A stretch of DNA of 64,000 nucleotides from positions 8,615,501 to 8,679,500 of the forward strand of contig NZ_CP107985.1 of assembly GCF_036108815.1 (NCBI RefSeq). Reading direction: 5' to 3'. How positions within the stretch are numbered: the first letter of the stretch is position 1; each line of letters opens with the position of its first letter. This stretch comes from Streptomyces sp. NBC_00353 (GTDB lineage Bacteria > Actinomycetota > Actinomycetes > Streptomycetales > Streptomycetaceae). The translations under genes and the position numbers were made by a program. The notes below the pieces were generated by a model, which did no database searches, had not been told where the DNA came from, and was given only the letters and a program-made list of their open reading frames with translations. Below are positions 33,378 to 42,478 of this stretch, one piece after another.

Positions 33378-34606
33378 GGCGACGCCTTGCCTTCCGTCGT
33401 GCCGGGGATGGTTCCCTGGGCCCGCAGCTCGGCGATCTCGGCAGGACCGAATCCCAGCTCGGTGAGGATCTCGTCGTTGTGCTCGCCCAGGTCCGGCGCT
33501 CGCTTCGCCGGTACCTTCGGCACCCCTCGGAGGTTGACCGGACTGCTGATGGTTTCCTCCAGCCCGCTGACTCCTTCCAGCGGCACCACGATGTCGTTCG
33601 CGCGCAACTGCGGGTCCTGCGCGGCCTGCTCCGGCGTCTGAATGAGGCTGTAGGTGACGCGTTCCCGGCCCAGGGCGTCCTTCCAGTGAGCGAAGGGCTG
33701 CGTGCGGAACTCGGCGTCGAGCAGCTCGCTCAGCGCGGCGGAGTTCCTGACGAAACCCTCGACGTCCGCGAAACGGGGATCATCGAGCAGCTCGGGGTGC
33801 CCGATGGCCCGCGTCAGTCCCGGCCAGTGCGGGGGTGAGGCGACCAGCATGAACCACTCGCCGTCCGCGGTCCGGTAAGGGTTGATCAGCGGGTTCGCCG
33901 GCGCCGTCCGGTCGTGCAGCTCGAACGGCGTGCCGCCGGCGAGCGCGCCGGCCACGAGCGTTCCCGTGGCCCAGACGCCCGCGGCGAGCAGCGACGTCCC
34001 GACACTGGCTCCTTGTCCTGTGCGCTCACGGCGGTACAGGGCGGTCACGATCGCCGCGTAGATCGCGATCGCCGACATGTAGTCGCCGCTGCCCCAGACC
34101 GGCACCGTCGGCGGGGCTCCCGCGTCCCGGGTGGAGGCCAGCAGTCCGCTGCGCGACCAGGCGGCGGTCAGGTCGAAGCCCGGCTGCCCGGCGTCGGGGC
34201 CGGTGTCCCCGAAGCCTGTGATGTCGGCGTAGACGACCCGCGGATTCCAGCCCGCGACCTCCTCGTAGCCAAGGTGCAGCTTCTCGCGTGTGCCGTGCGG
34301 GAAGTTGGTGATCACGACGTCGGCCCACTCGACGAGGCGCTTGAGGATCGCGGTGGCCGCAGGTGACTTCAGGTCGATCACCATGCCGCGCTTGTTGCGG
34401 TTGGCGAGGTGCCAGCTGTAGTTGGCCTGCGCCCGGGGACTGGGCGGCACGGAGCCCAGCCGCCGTTGGGGGTCGCCCTGTCCCGGCGGCTCGATCTTGA
34501 TGACGTCCGCTCCGAAGTCGGAGAGCACGGTGGCCGCGGCCGGTCCCGCGATGAAGCTCGACGCGTCGAGGACCTTCAGGCCGGTGAAGACGGATTCGGT
34601 GGTCAT
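33374..34606 (-). CDS. Class III (CaiB/BaiF/formyl-CoA transferase family) CoA-transferase
   Basis: 410 aa from the ATG at 34606, with AGGTGA upstream. Family III hallmarks are visible: GLKVLDASSFIAGPAAATVLSDFGADVIKIEPP-type N terminus (cited in part), the NRNKRGMVIDLKSP block, and the catalytic aspartate in QPGFDLTAAW. It moves CoA between an acyl-CoA donor and a carboxylic acid acceptor and so would activate the substrate of this operon. The start is 5 bp downstream of the acyl-CoA dehydrogenase stop. Confidence 0.85.
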   Translation of the reverse strand: MTTESVFTGLKVLDASSFIAGPAAATVLSDFGADVIKIEPPGQGDPQRRLGSVPPSPRAQANYSWHLANRNKRGMVIDLKSPAATAILKRLVEWADVVITNFPHGTREKLHLGYEEVAGWNPRVVYADITGFGDTGPDAGQPGFDLTAAWSRSGLLASTRDAGAPPTVPVWGSGDYMSAIAIYAAIVTALYRRERTGQGASVGTSLLAAGVWATGTLVAGALAGGTPFELHDRTAPANPLINPYRTADGEWFMLVASPPHWPGLTRAIGHPELLDDPRFADVEGFVRNSAALSELLDAEFRTQPFAHWKDALGRERVTYSLIQTPEQAAQDPQLRANDIVVPLEGVSGLEETISSPVNLRGVPKVPAKRAPDLGEHNDEILTELGFGPAEIAELRAQGTIPGTTEGKASP

Positions 34607-34611
34607 CTTCG

Positions 34612-35838
34612 TCACCTCACGAAGGCGCTCAGGCCGCCGGTCACGGCACGGCCGACGATGAGGGTCTGGATCTCCCGCGTGCCCTCGTACGAGTAGATGG
34701 CCTCGGCGTCGGCGACGAAGCGGCCGATCTTGTACTCGAGGAGGATGCCGTTGCCGGCCAGCAGTTCCCGAGCCCACCCCACGTTCTCGCGCATCCGCAC
34801 GGTGCAGTAGGCCTTCGCCAGGGCGGACTGCTCGTCCCGGTACACCCCGGCGTCCTGCAACTGGGCCAGGCGCGCCATCATCCCGCACGAGGCCGTGGCA
34901 TTGCCGAGCATCTTCACCAGCAGGTCCTGTACGAGCTGGAAGCTCCCGATCGGGCGCCCGAACTGCTCGCGCTCCTTCGCGTACTGCAGGGCGATCTCGT
35001 AGGCGGCGAACATCACTCCCACGGCCTGCCACGCCACGCCGCTGCGCGTCTGGCGCAGGATCTTGGCGGTGTCCTTGAACGAGTTCGCGTTCTGCAGCCG
35101 GTTGGCCTCCGGTACGCGGCAGCCGTCGAGCACGATGTCGGCGTTCTGCACGATCCGCAGCGCCATCTTGTTCTCGATCTTCGTCGCGGTGAATCCGGGG
35201 GTGTCCTTCTCCACGACGAAGCCCAGCACGTGCTGCGTCTCGACATCGCGGGCCCAGATGACGACCAGGTCGGCGAACGTCGCGTTTCCGATCCACCGCT
35301 TCGCGCCGTCAAGAATCCACACGTCGCCGTCGCGGCGCGCGGTCGTCCGCAGGCCGCCGGCCACGTCGGAGCCGCCGTGCGGCTCGGTCAACCCGAAGGC
35401 GCCGATCTTCTCGAAGCGGCTCATCGCCGGCAGCCAACGCCGCTTCTGCTCGTCGGAACCGCAGGTGAGGATGGTGCCCATGGCCAGACCCGTGTGCACG
35501 CCGCCGAACGTCGCCAAGGACGCGTCGACATGCGCCAGCTCCAGCGCGATGAAGCCTGCGAGGAGGTTGCTCGGACTGGATTCCGGGGAGTCAGGGTCGG
35601 CCCAGTCCATCATGCCCAGCTTCCCGAAGCCCTCGACCAGCTGGAAGGGGAACTCGGCCCGGGCCCAGTAGTCGTCGACGATCGGGGCGACCTGCGTGCG
35701 GAGGAACTCGCGAACGGACGCGACCTTCTCCCGCTCCCTGTCCGACAGCATTTCCTCGTAGGCGTAGAAGTCGGCGGGCAGCAGCCCTTTGTCCAGGCTG
35801 GGACCGGACGGTGTCGGCAGAGCCGTTGTGCCGCTCAT
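34612..35838 (-). CDS. Acyl-CoA dehydrogenase (glutaryl-CoA dehydrogenase-like)
   Basis: 408 aa from the ATG at 35838 (GAGGGAG 7 nt upstream); an ATG at 35853 is less well placed. Signature GLTEPHGGSDVAGG for FAD/acyl binding, KRWIGNA in the middle domain and the catalytic glutamate in YSYEGTREIQ near the C terminus. Sequence features (KIENKMALRIVQNADI, GGVHTGLAMG) are those of the glutaryl-CoA dehydrogenase/short-branched branch. It would introduce the 2,3 double bond that the crotonase hydrates. First gene of the five-gene operon. Confidence 0.87.
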   Translation of the reverse strand: MSGTTALPTPSGPSLDKGLLPADFYAYEEMLSDREREKVASVREFLRTQVAPIVDDYWARAEFPFQLVEGFGKLGMMDWADPDSPESSPSNLLAGFIALELAHVDASLATFGGVHTGLAMGTILTCGSDEQKRRWLPAMSRFEKIGAFGLTEPHGGSDVAGGLRTTARRDGDVWILDGAKRWIGNATFADLVVIWARDVETQHVLGFVVEKDTPGFTATKIENKMALRIVQNADIVLDGCRVPEANRLQNANSFKDTAKILRQTRSGVAWQAVGVMFAAYEIALQYAKEREQFGRPIGSFQLVQDLLVKMLGNATASCGMMARLAQLQDAGVYRDEQSALAKAYCTVRMRENVGWARELLAGNGILLEYKIGRFVADAEAIYSYEGTREIQTLIVGRAVTGGLSAFVR

Positions 35839-36201
35839 GGCAATCTCCCTCAAGCGCTGTGGGGCGGGGCCCGGGGATCCGCGCCCGTCAGCACTCTCCG
35901 CGCCCGGCTTTTCGGTTCTCGGACGCGATTAAACGCGGATCCGGAACCGGTCCCCCGGACCCGCGCCGCCCACGGGTGCCGTGTCGCCGCGGACCACCCC
36001 ATCGGCCCGTAGCCGCCCGTGCGCGAGAGGTGGGCCAGGGCTGCCAGGGCTGACAGAACGTCATTTCAGTGGTGGATGCCCCGCACCCGGCGGTAACTCG
36101 CAGGCGATCGCTGCAGCGGGCCGGGTGCGCGCCGAAGCGGCGGTGGGCAATGCGGGCGACGGCCTCGATCCACTCATCCGGAGGCGGCACAAACGCACCA
36201 C
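35839..36201. other. Divergent intergenic region
   Basis: 363 bp, GC-rich, with no credible gene. It contains the promoter of the acyl-CoA operon on the minus strand and of the TPR-like gene on the plus strand. No regulator gene adjoins the operon. Confidence 0.35.
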
Positions 36202-36774
36202 ATGCTCGGCAGCGCCTGCCGAGCGCTGTACCTCAGGCACCGTCGTCGACAGGACATCGACGACTGCGTGCTCAGTCTGCGGGCCGCCTACGGCACGTCG
36301 TTGTCCGCGCCCGGGGCCGTACGGATGGGCGAAGCCGCTCAGCTGCTCGCGGCCGCGCTGCTCGACCTGTACCGCGTCGACGGGCAAGGCCGGTACCTCG
36401 AGGAGGCCGCCCGGACGGTCCGCGAGTGCCTCGAGCGCGAGGGCAGGACAGAAACGCGTATGCGGCTTCTGGTCCGCCAGGCAGAGGTGCACTACGCGGC
36501 CTACCATCACACCGGAGACCGCGCCGAGTTGGATGCCGCGATCGCCACCGCGGACGAGATACTCCTCGAAGCCGCGGCCGACGCCGATGCCTCCGGGTCC
36601 GCGCAATGGGAGTCCGCCATCGGCCCGACGCTGGCGCAGGCCCCGGTGCTACAAGGTGAACTGGACCAAGTACCGCACCAGTTCCGACCGCCGGGGCAAG
36701 GTGAAGCCAGGCTCAGCACTATGAAGCTTCCTGCCGAGGTGACCGGTTGGCGATACCGGTCGACGAGTTCATGA
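36202..36774 (+). CDS. TPR-like helical protein fragment
   Basis: 190 aa. Residues 1-130 are helical with pieces such as HHTGDRAELDAAIATADEI, like the tetratricopeptide-type repeats of Streptomyces CHAT-domain proteins, but no CHAT peptidase domain follows and the last 55 residues are low-quality sequence. It may be the remnant of a larger gene. Its stop overlaps the lipoprotein start by 4 bp (ATGA), which argues that it is still translated. Function unknown. Confidence 0.45.
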   Translation: MLGSACRALYLRHRRRQDIDDCVLSLRAAYGTSLSAPGAVRMGEAAQLLAAALLDLYRVDGQGRYLEEAARTVRECLEREGRTETRMRLLVRQAEVHYAAYHHTGDRAELDAAIATADEILLEAAADADASGSAQWESAIGPTLAQAPVLQGELDQVPHQFRPPGQGEARLSTMKLPAEVTGWRYRSTSS

Positions 36775-37292
36775 CGCCGCGACCTCACCCCTTGCGGTGC
36801 AGCCTCGTCCTCTGCGCTTCCGTCCTGTCCGTTGCCCTCGCCACCGGGTGTACGAGTGACTCCGGCGGGCCGAACGGGCCCAGCGCACGGGAGACCAGTC
36901 CAGGGCAGCAACGGAAGCATGCCTCCGAAACGTCCGCTCAGGATGAGGAGAGACTCGGTAAGCAGGTTGAGGAAGCTCTCGACACCGAAGAAGTCGGCGA
37001 CAGTGACCCACTGTTCATCGAGGCGGGTCTTGAACGTGTCAGCGACGGATTCCACACCGAGCCGGAACTGGCACGAGGTCGCTCGTACAGGTTGTCGGTC
37101 GCCTGCGCCGGAAAGGGCAAGATCGTCCTGTCCATAGCCCTGAAGGCTCGCGTCCGCCGGACCATGGACTGCGACGGCGTCCCACTTCAGCTGCGCATCA
37201 CAGCCTCAACGGCCAGGGTCACGATCGATACCGAGCGGATGCCGGGGGCCACCGGGATGGTTGCCTGGCGCATGGACAGGGTCGAGAAGTAA
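36771..37292 (+). CDS. Lipoprotein of unknown function
   Basis: 173 aa from the ATG at 36771. Lipobox LATGC after a hydrophobic stretch, then a polar linker (SDSGGPNGPS...) and a small beta-rich domain with two cysteines (VACAGKG, MDCDGVP) that probably pair. No recognised family. It is coupled to the TPR-like gene by a 4-bp overlap. Confidence 0.65.
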   Translation: MTPRPHPLRCSLVLCASVLSVALATGCTSDSGGPNGPSARETSPGQQRKHASETSAQDEERLGKQVEEALDTEEVGDSDPLFIEAGLERVSDGFHTEPELARGRSYRLSVACAGKGKIVLSIALKARVRRTMDCDGVPLQLRITASTARVTIDTERMPGATGMVAWRMDRVEK

Positions 37293-37449
37293 GCCGCAAG
37301 TCCGTCGGGCGCCGCGGATGCGGTCGAGTCCGCATGTGCGTACCGCGGCCTGCGCGGATAACGGTGGGTGAGCCTTCGAGATGCGCGCGCAGAGGCGCGC
37401 TGCTTCGCTGGTGTGGCCCGCTCTTCCCCGATGACACCAAGGAGTGATC

Positions 37450-37632
37450 ATGAGCGTTGCAGGCGAGTCCGGTGCCCGTGCCCAGCAACTTCTCCAGAAG
37501 GCACAGGAGATGGAACAGGCCGCAGAGCGCATCTCCGACCCGCAGGAGCGTCAGCGGCTGAAGGACAAGGCCCGCGAGCTCAAGCAGCAGAGCAAGCAGG
37601 CGAGCAGCGGGGACATCGACCCCATCGTGTAA
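37450..37632 (+). CDS. Small coiled-coil protein (DUF6381-like)
   Basis: 60 aa from the ATG at 37450, with AAGGAG 5 nt upstream. The whole chain is a charged amphipathic helix (LLQKAQEMEQAAERISDPQE). Short proteins of this kind are common in Streptomyces and unassigned. A GTG two codons earlier overlaps the ribosome site and is unlikely. Confidence 0.7.
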   Translation: MSVAGESGARAQQLLQKAQEMEQAAERISDPQERQRLKDKARELKQQSKQASSGDIDPIV

Positions 37633-37782
37633 CAGCCGTGTGCATACGCCGGCCGGTGGCTACCGCGCGTCCTTCCCCAGGCGCGCGCGAGGCCATCGGC
37701 TGGTCGTGTGTGTGGGCCACGCCGCACACCTCCACTCTGCGCGCGATTTCCGATCCAGCCGTCGCGGCCTCACCTGGGCAGG

Positions 37783-38142
37783 TCACTTCGGATACGGGTC
37801 GTAGCAGTCCAGTGCGGGGTGGTAAAGCACCCGCCAGGTGTCCTGGTCGACGACTCCGGTTCTGCCCAGGCCGTGACATCCCTGAATCCAGATGATCTTC
37901 TTCGACGTGGCGGTGCCGAAGACCCCGTTGACGGCGAGTTTCGGAACACCGCCCCACACGTTGCTCAGACACTGCGCCTGCTTCACGGAAAGACCGGTGC
38001 TCACGTACGTGAGCGCGGGGCGATCGATGGAGGACGTGTAGGGGCATGTCTTATCGGCGGCGGCCGCCTCGGGCGTCGTCGTCGCCAGGGCCCCGGCGGT
38101 CAGCAGCGCTGCGCCGAGGGCCGAACACTTGCGGCGGATCAT
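37783..38142 (-). CDS. Secreted peptidoglycan-binding-like protein
   Basis: 119 aa from the ATG at 38142 (GAGGAG about 9 nt upstream). Signal peptide ending near EAAAAD, then a helical repeat resembling PG_binding_1 (LSVKQAQCLSNVWGG, VNGVFGTATSKKIIWIQ, GVVDQDTWRVL) with three cysteines. Extracellular; probably binds cell wall or acts as a small developmental protein. Confidence 0.7.
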   Translation of the reverse strand: MIRRKCSALGAALLTAGALATTTPEAAAADKTCPYTSSIDRPALTYVSTGLSVKQAQCLSNVWGGVPKLAVNGVFGTATSKKIIWIQGCHGLGRTGVVDQDTWRVLYHPALDCYDPYPK

Positions 38143-38286
38143 CTCGCGCACTCCTCTCCGTGCCGGCCATGTGCACACGCATCCAGCATGGGGGTGCAAG
38201 CGTCGTCTCGCGCATTTTCGAACTGTCACGCCCACGGAAGGGGTCCTGACGAACGCCGTGTCGGTGGGTGAAGAGGCCCGGACGGA

Positions 38287-38844
38287 TCAGCTGTCGTCCG
38301 ACAGGGCCGTGTGGGCGGCGTGGAGGATCTCCTCGGACAGTGGGGAGCCGTTGGTGGCGCGGGCCAGCAGGAGGGCGCCGACCAGGGTGGCCAGGCGGGC
38401 CAGGCCGTCTTCGTCGTCGGTGGCGAGCCACTGGGCGAAGTCGCGCACTCCCTCGATGTAGACGTCGTGGGCGGCGTCACCCGCGTCCCGGGCCATGTCG
38501 GCGGCGAGCGCGGCGGCGGGACAGCCGTCGCCGGCGTTGTCGCGGTGCCGGGTCGACAGGTAGTAGTCGATCAGGCCCTGACGGGCGGCGTCACGTCGCC
38601 CGTCGTGCTCGTCGAGCTCTGCCGTGCGGCGCGCCTCCAGCTGAGCGAAGGCGTGCACGGTGGCCTCACCGACCAGGGCGTCCTTGGAGGCGAACTGCTT
38701 GTAGAAGCCGCCCTGGGTCATCCCGGCCGACTTCATCAGGTCCGCGACGCTGACGCCGGTGCCCTGCTCGCGGAACAGCCTGGAGGCGTTGGCGACCACG
38801 CGCTTCCGGTTCTCCTGTGCCTGTGCCTGTGACACTCGGCCCAT
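38287..38844 (-). CDS. TetR-family transcriptional regulator
   Basis: 185 aa. N-terminal HTH (GVSVADLMKSAGMTQGGFYKQFASKDAL) with the TetR signature and a C-terminal TetR_C-type domain. It is divergent from a truncated SDR gene and a membrane protein. An inverted repeat AATCTA/TAGATT in the 130-bp region upstream is the likely operator, so it probably represses itself and whatever was divergent. Its original target, the SDR, is no longer intact. Confidence 0.83.
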   Translation of the reverse strand: MGRVSQAQAQENRKRVVANASRLFREQGTGVSVADLMKSAGMTQGGFYKQFASKDALVGEATVHAFAQLEARRTAELDEHDGRRDAARQGLIDYYLSTRHRDNAGDGCPAAALAADMARDAGDAAHDVYIEGVRDFAQWLATDDEDGLARLATLVGALLLARATNGSPLSEEILHAAHTALSDDS

Positions 38845-38876
38845 CGGGCCACCCCCTCTACATGGATGTCGGTTGC

Positions 38877-38917
38877 AATCTATCGTACGAGCCTGTTTAG
38901 ATTGTTAGTGAAATCTA
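38877..38917. promoter_or_regulatory. Candidate TetR operator
   Basis: AATCTA (38877-38882), TAGATT (38898-38903) and AATCTA (38912-38917): an inverted repeat plus a third half-site, 33 bp upstream of the TetR start in an unusually AT-rich patch. Confidence 0.45.
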
Positions 38918-39057
38918 TTTTCCGTCCGCTGCGCTCACGAAGGGTGGCCACCGCGGTCGGCGCAGGGAGAAGGCATGGGGCCGAAGGACTCCGTCACCGG
39001 CGGCCACCTGCCCGGTACGGGGCCTGCTCCGCGGCCAAGGGCCGGCCACGTCCCCGC

Positions 39058-39193
39058 CGGCCGGAAGATCGACCCCGCCTCGATGGCCACGCAGGCCCTG
39101 GACGGCCTGCGGTGCGGACTCCCCGAGATCCTCGCCGACGACTGCAGCCGCCAGGTCGAGCAGAGCCTGGCCACACAGCCGGCCGCCGCCTGA
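39058..39193 (+). pseudogene. C-terminal remnant of a short-chain dehydrogenase (SDR)
   Basis: The last 44 codons (DPASMATQALDGLRCGLPEI then LADDCSRQVEQSL) match the usual end of SDR oxidoreductases (DP-Ax-VA-ALDG-EAG-xEVLAD-xSR-VK). The catalytic YxxxK and NAD domain are absent and the upstream sequence is unrelated. Together with the divergent TetR gene this looks like a TetR/SDR pair with most of the SDR deleted. Confidence 0.55.
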
Positions 39194-39255
39194 CGCAGCA
39201 CGGCCGCCGCGGCCTCGTGCGGCACCGTCATCTTTCAGAACACCGGAGTTATCTC

Positions 39256-40317
39256 ATGACACCCACCGTCGGTCCCGTCTCCGCCCGCAGCGAGGAAGTG
39301 GCCGCACCGCCCGGCTCCGTCCCCGGCGAGGCGGCCGCGCCGCGACACCCGGGCCCGAGCAGCCGACCGCCGCTGCGGACGCTGCTGCAGCCCGCGGTGA
39401 TCGCCCTGGTCCTCGTCTCGGCCTTCATCAGTTGCTATGTCGGGCTGCAACGCGACCCGAAGCCGCATCAGCTGCCGGTGGCGGTCGTGGGCAACACCCT
39501 CGCGCACAAGATGGAGCTGTCGCTCGGCGACAGCGTCGACGTACGCCCCACGGTGAGCGCGGCCGCAGCCCGCCAGGCCGTGGAACAGCACGACGTGGTG
39601 GCTGCACTGAGCTCCGGCGGCAACGGACAGCTGAGCCTGGAGGTGGCCGGGGCGAACGGCCTGTCCACCACGGGCGCGGTCAAGAGTGTGGTGTCCGCGT
39701 ACGCAGCGGGATCCGGCCAGCAGGTCACGACGACCGACGTGGTGCCGCTCGCTCCGTTCGACGGGCGGGGTCTCGCCGGGTTCTACGTGTCGTTCGGTGT
39801 CACCCTCGCCGGATTCGTCCTGGCTCAGAACGCGCTGGGCATGGCGAACGTGCTCCATCTGCGGCACCGGTTCTGGCTGATCACGGGCGTCTCGGTGGCG
39901 ACCGGCATCGTTGCCGCGATCATCGCAGGCCCCGTCCTGGACGCGGTGCCTGCCCCGTTCCTCCCGCTGGCGGCGACACTGGCGCTGCTGGCGGCCGCGG
40001 CAGCGTTCACCACGAAGCTGCTGGGCACCTACCTCGGCCCCATCGGTGTCCCGGTGGCGACGTTGCTTCTGCTGACGGTCGGCAACTCCACCAGCGGCGC
40101 CACCATCAGCTCCGACCTGCTGCCGGCCGCGGCCCGGGCCGTCTCCGCTCTGTTGCCGCCCGGCGCGGCGGTACGGGCGGTGAGCGATCTGAGCTACTTC
40201 GACGGCGCCCACGCAGGAGTGCCGCTGCTCACCCTGGCCCTCTGGGCCGTGCTGTCGGCCGTGCTCGTGGGTATCAAGTCCCGGCTGCGCTCGACCCGCC
40301 CCGCCGCGCACGCCTGA
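39256..40317 (+). CDS. Membrane protein, ABC-2/YhgE-like permease type
   Basis: 353 aa from the ATG at 39256 (GGAG 8 nt upstream). One N-terminal membrane segment (LLQPAVIALVLVSAFISCYVG, cited in part), an extracellular region of about 120 residues, then five or six membrane segments. This is the layout of DUF3533/YhgE-Pip-like and ABC-2 type proteins. No ATPase gene adjoins it. Function unknown. Confidence 0.7.
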   Translation: MTPTVGPVSARSEEVAAPPGSVPGEAAAPRHPGPSSRPPLRTLLQPAVIALVLVSAFISCYVGLQRDPKPHQLPVAVVGNTLAHKMELSLGDSVDVRPTVSAAAARQAVEQHDVVAALSSGGNGQLSLEVAGANGLSTTGAVKSVVSAYAAGSGQQVTTTDVVPLAPFDGRGLAGFYVSFGVTLAGFVLAQNALGMANVLHLRHRFWLITGVSVATGIVAAIIAGPVLDAVPAPFLPLAATLALLAAAAAFTTKLLGTYLGPIGVPVATLLLLTVGNSTSGATISSDLLPAAARAVSALLPPGAAVRAVSDLSYFDGAHAGVPLLTLALWAVLSAVLVGIKSRLRSTRPAAHA

Positions 40318-40416
40318 CCCGGCCGAATTCCTGCTTCCTCCGGGCGACGGCCGCCCGGAAGGGGTGCCGCCACCGCTGTGACGGGTACTCCTCGGGCCTC
40401 GCCTCGGCCCTGAGAT

Positions 40417-41202
40417 TCAGCGCGCTCCCGGGGCCGTCGCGTCGTCCGGGCGCGCTCCCGCCGATCCGAGGGCGGAACCTTTCCGCATCAGGGCAGGAAG
40501 TTCGTGAAGAGAAGTGATCTCGTGTGACGGGGGACGCAGCAGGGGGTCGCGCGCCACGTGCGACCGGTTCAGCCATATCGAGGCACCCAGACCCGCGTTG
40601 AGCGCTCCGCCGATGTCGGTCACCAGGCTGTCGCCCACATGGCAGACATCGGCGGGCCCGAGGCCCATGCGTTCGAGGGTGATCTCGAAAATCCTCTGAT
40701 CGGGCTTGGACACGGCTACCTCGCCCGAGATCACGGTGACGTCCAGGAATCTGTCCAGACCGGTCGCCGTGATCTTGTCCCGCTGCGCGTCGCCCGGACC
40801 GTTGGTGACAAGCCCCAACCGGTACGAGGCGCTGCGAAGTGCACTCAGCGTGTTCGCCACGTCGTCGAACAGGACGTAGCGCCGACAACGCTGCCGCTTG
40901 TATTCATCGGTCGCAGGATCGGCGAGTCCGGCGTGCCCGCACTCGTCGAGTGCCTGCCGCCAGCACTCCCTCCAGATGCAATCGGCATCCGGGATCCGGC
41001 CGGGCGGGTGCTGCGCACCGTCCCCGCCCGCGCGCATGTGGTCGAGATAGCGGCGTGTATAGGCGTCGTGCAGCGAGTCGGCATCGAGATCGGGGGCCGA
41101 CCGGACCAGGACGTCGCACACGGCCCGCACGGTCGCCCTCCAGGCGGGCATGCCGTAGTCGAGCAAGGTTGCGTCGAGGTCTAGCAGTACCGCCTGGATC
41201 AT
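40417..41202 (-). CDS. HAD-family hydrolase
   Basis: 261 aa. All HAD motifs: DLDAT (D8, D10; nucleophile and acid), VTNG, K in VSKPDQRIF, and HVGDSLVTDIGGA. A helical cap of about 100 residues follows motif I, as in C1-cap phosphatases and 2-haloacid dehalogenase-like enzymes. Probably a phosphatase for a small phosphorylated metabolite; substrate unknown. Confidence 0.83.
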   Translation of the reverse strand: MIQAVLLDLDATLLDYGMPAWRATVRAVCDVLVRSAPDLDADSLHDAYTRRYLDHMRAGGDGAQHPPGRIPDADCIWRECWRQALDECGHAGLADPATDEYKRQRCRRYVLFDDVANTLSALRSASYRLGLVTNGPGDAQRDKITATGLDRFLDVTVISGEVAVSKPDQRIFEITLERMGLGPADVCHVGDSLVTDIGGALNAGLGASIWLNRSHVARDPLLRPPSHEITSLHELPALMRKGSALGSAGARPDDATAPGAR

Positions 41203-41267
41203 GCGCAGAGCATACGCACCGACCGCGTCAGGAGAAGCCCGTACTGCGACGGCAGTTGAATGATCTG

Positions 41268-41708
41268 CTACGTCTGAGCAGTCGCGTACACGCAGCTCAC
41301 GAATTCAGCGATCTGTTCGTCGCTCAGGTTCTTCGCGAGATCGGCCTCCGTGATCATGCCGACCAGGCGGTGGCCGCCCTTCACGTCGATCACGGGCAGT
41401 CGCTTGATCTGATGTTCCTCCATGGTCGTCAGGACATCGGCGGCGTCCGCTTCGGCATCGATCCAGTGGATCTTGGCATTGAAAGACCCGGCCTGCACGG
41501 TTGCAGGGTCGACGCCCTCGGCGCAGCACTTGACGACGATGTCCCGGTCGGTGATCAAGCCAGTGAGCCTGTTGTTGTCGCCGCAGATGGGTAGGCAACC
41601 GACACCCAGATCGCGCATCGTCTTCGCTACCTCGAACAGCGACTCGTGTGCACCGACGCACTGCACGCCACCGGTCATGATGTCTCGAGCCAGCAGCTTC
41701 TCGGACAT
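41268..41708 (-). CDS. CBS-domain protein
   Basis: 146 aa made of two CBS domains (about 1-65 and 75-135; ARDIMTGGVQCV, TGLITDRDIV, GMITEADLAK). Such stand-alone pairs bind adenine nucleotides and sense energy or stress. The ATG follows an AGGAGG site. No partner domain is fused. Confidence 0.85.
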   Translation of the reverse strand: MSEKLLARDIMTGGVQCVGAHESLFEVAKTMRDLGVGCLPICGDNNRLTGLITDRDIVVKCCAEGVDPATVQAGSFNAKIHWIDAEADAADVLTTMEEHQIKRLPVIDVKGGHRLVGMITEADLAKNLSDEQIAEFVSCVYATAQT

Positions 41709-41889
41709 GATTTCCTCCTGCCCTCGACCGGCGTGTTTCCCTGTCTTCGATCACAACACGAATGGCTCAACCCCGCTTGCCGACTGCGTCGGCGAGGTAG
41801 CGGATCCCGGGTCCGCCGCGATCGGGCCCGGCCGGGGCCGTGATGTCGGCCCGGCGACTCTGCGGCGCAGGCAACGCCTGGAGCGCTGA

Positions 41890-42201
41890 CTATGACGGCT
41901 CCACATGACTGAAACCCACTTCGAAATGCTCGACCGAGGCGACGCGCTGGCCTTCCCTGTGTGCAACGTCCTCGCGGAGCCGGGCGGCAGTGTCCTCGCT
42001 GGCCCGCATGGCCTCCTCGTCCTCCCACAGGGTCAGCGACGCAGCCTTCCCGGAGGCCCGGTCGACGAGGTAGAACACGCCACGGAAGCCAGAAGCCTCC
42101 TGGATCTGCTGGAGGATCGCTTCCCAGTTCGCGGTCAGGTCTCCCTCTGCAGGAACCGGTGAACCCTGGTAGGTGCTCAGCCTCGCGAACATGGCTGCCA
42201 C
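41890..42201 (-). CDS. Small ABM-like (ferredoxin-fold) protein
   Basis: 103 aa. Pattern of the dimeric alpha/beta-barrel family of antibiotic biosynthesis monooxygenase-like proteins: a start FARLSTYQ, a middle GFRGVFYLVDRASGKAASLT and a LWEDEEAMRASE helix. Such proteins range from haem-degrading to purely structural; no function can be fixed. The ATG follows an AGGGG site. Confidence 0.65.
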   Translation of the reverse strand: MAAMFARLSTYQGSPVPAEGDLTANWEAILQQIQEASGFRGVFYLVDRASGKAASLTLWEDEEAMRASEDTAARLREDVAHREGQRVASVEHFEVGFSHVEPS

Positions 42202-42478
42202 CCCTTTCCTGGCCGACTGCCGGTCGGGGGGACAGGCAGCTTCAGGACCAGGGTGCTCCGGCGGACCGTGTGTCGCATGCGGAGCAACCTGGGATGCTCC
42301 CTACAGGGGTGGCACGGCGGGCCTTCTGGGCTCTGACCTGCTGGAACAGACAGACCCATCTCGGCCAGTGGCCTGAATTTGACATTAGCTTGCCTTATGA
42401 AAGATAAAGAAGGTCCTTTGGGCTGAACTTCACGCAGCGTGATATCCGACGTGTGACAGCCGACGATCGTCTACGCGA

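Noticed and set aside
42379..42407. TTGACA box as a promoter of the DUF1684 gene
   Set aside because: The -35 is perfect but the hexamer 17 bp downstream (AGATAA) does not fit TAnnnT, so I mention it only in the gene entry.
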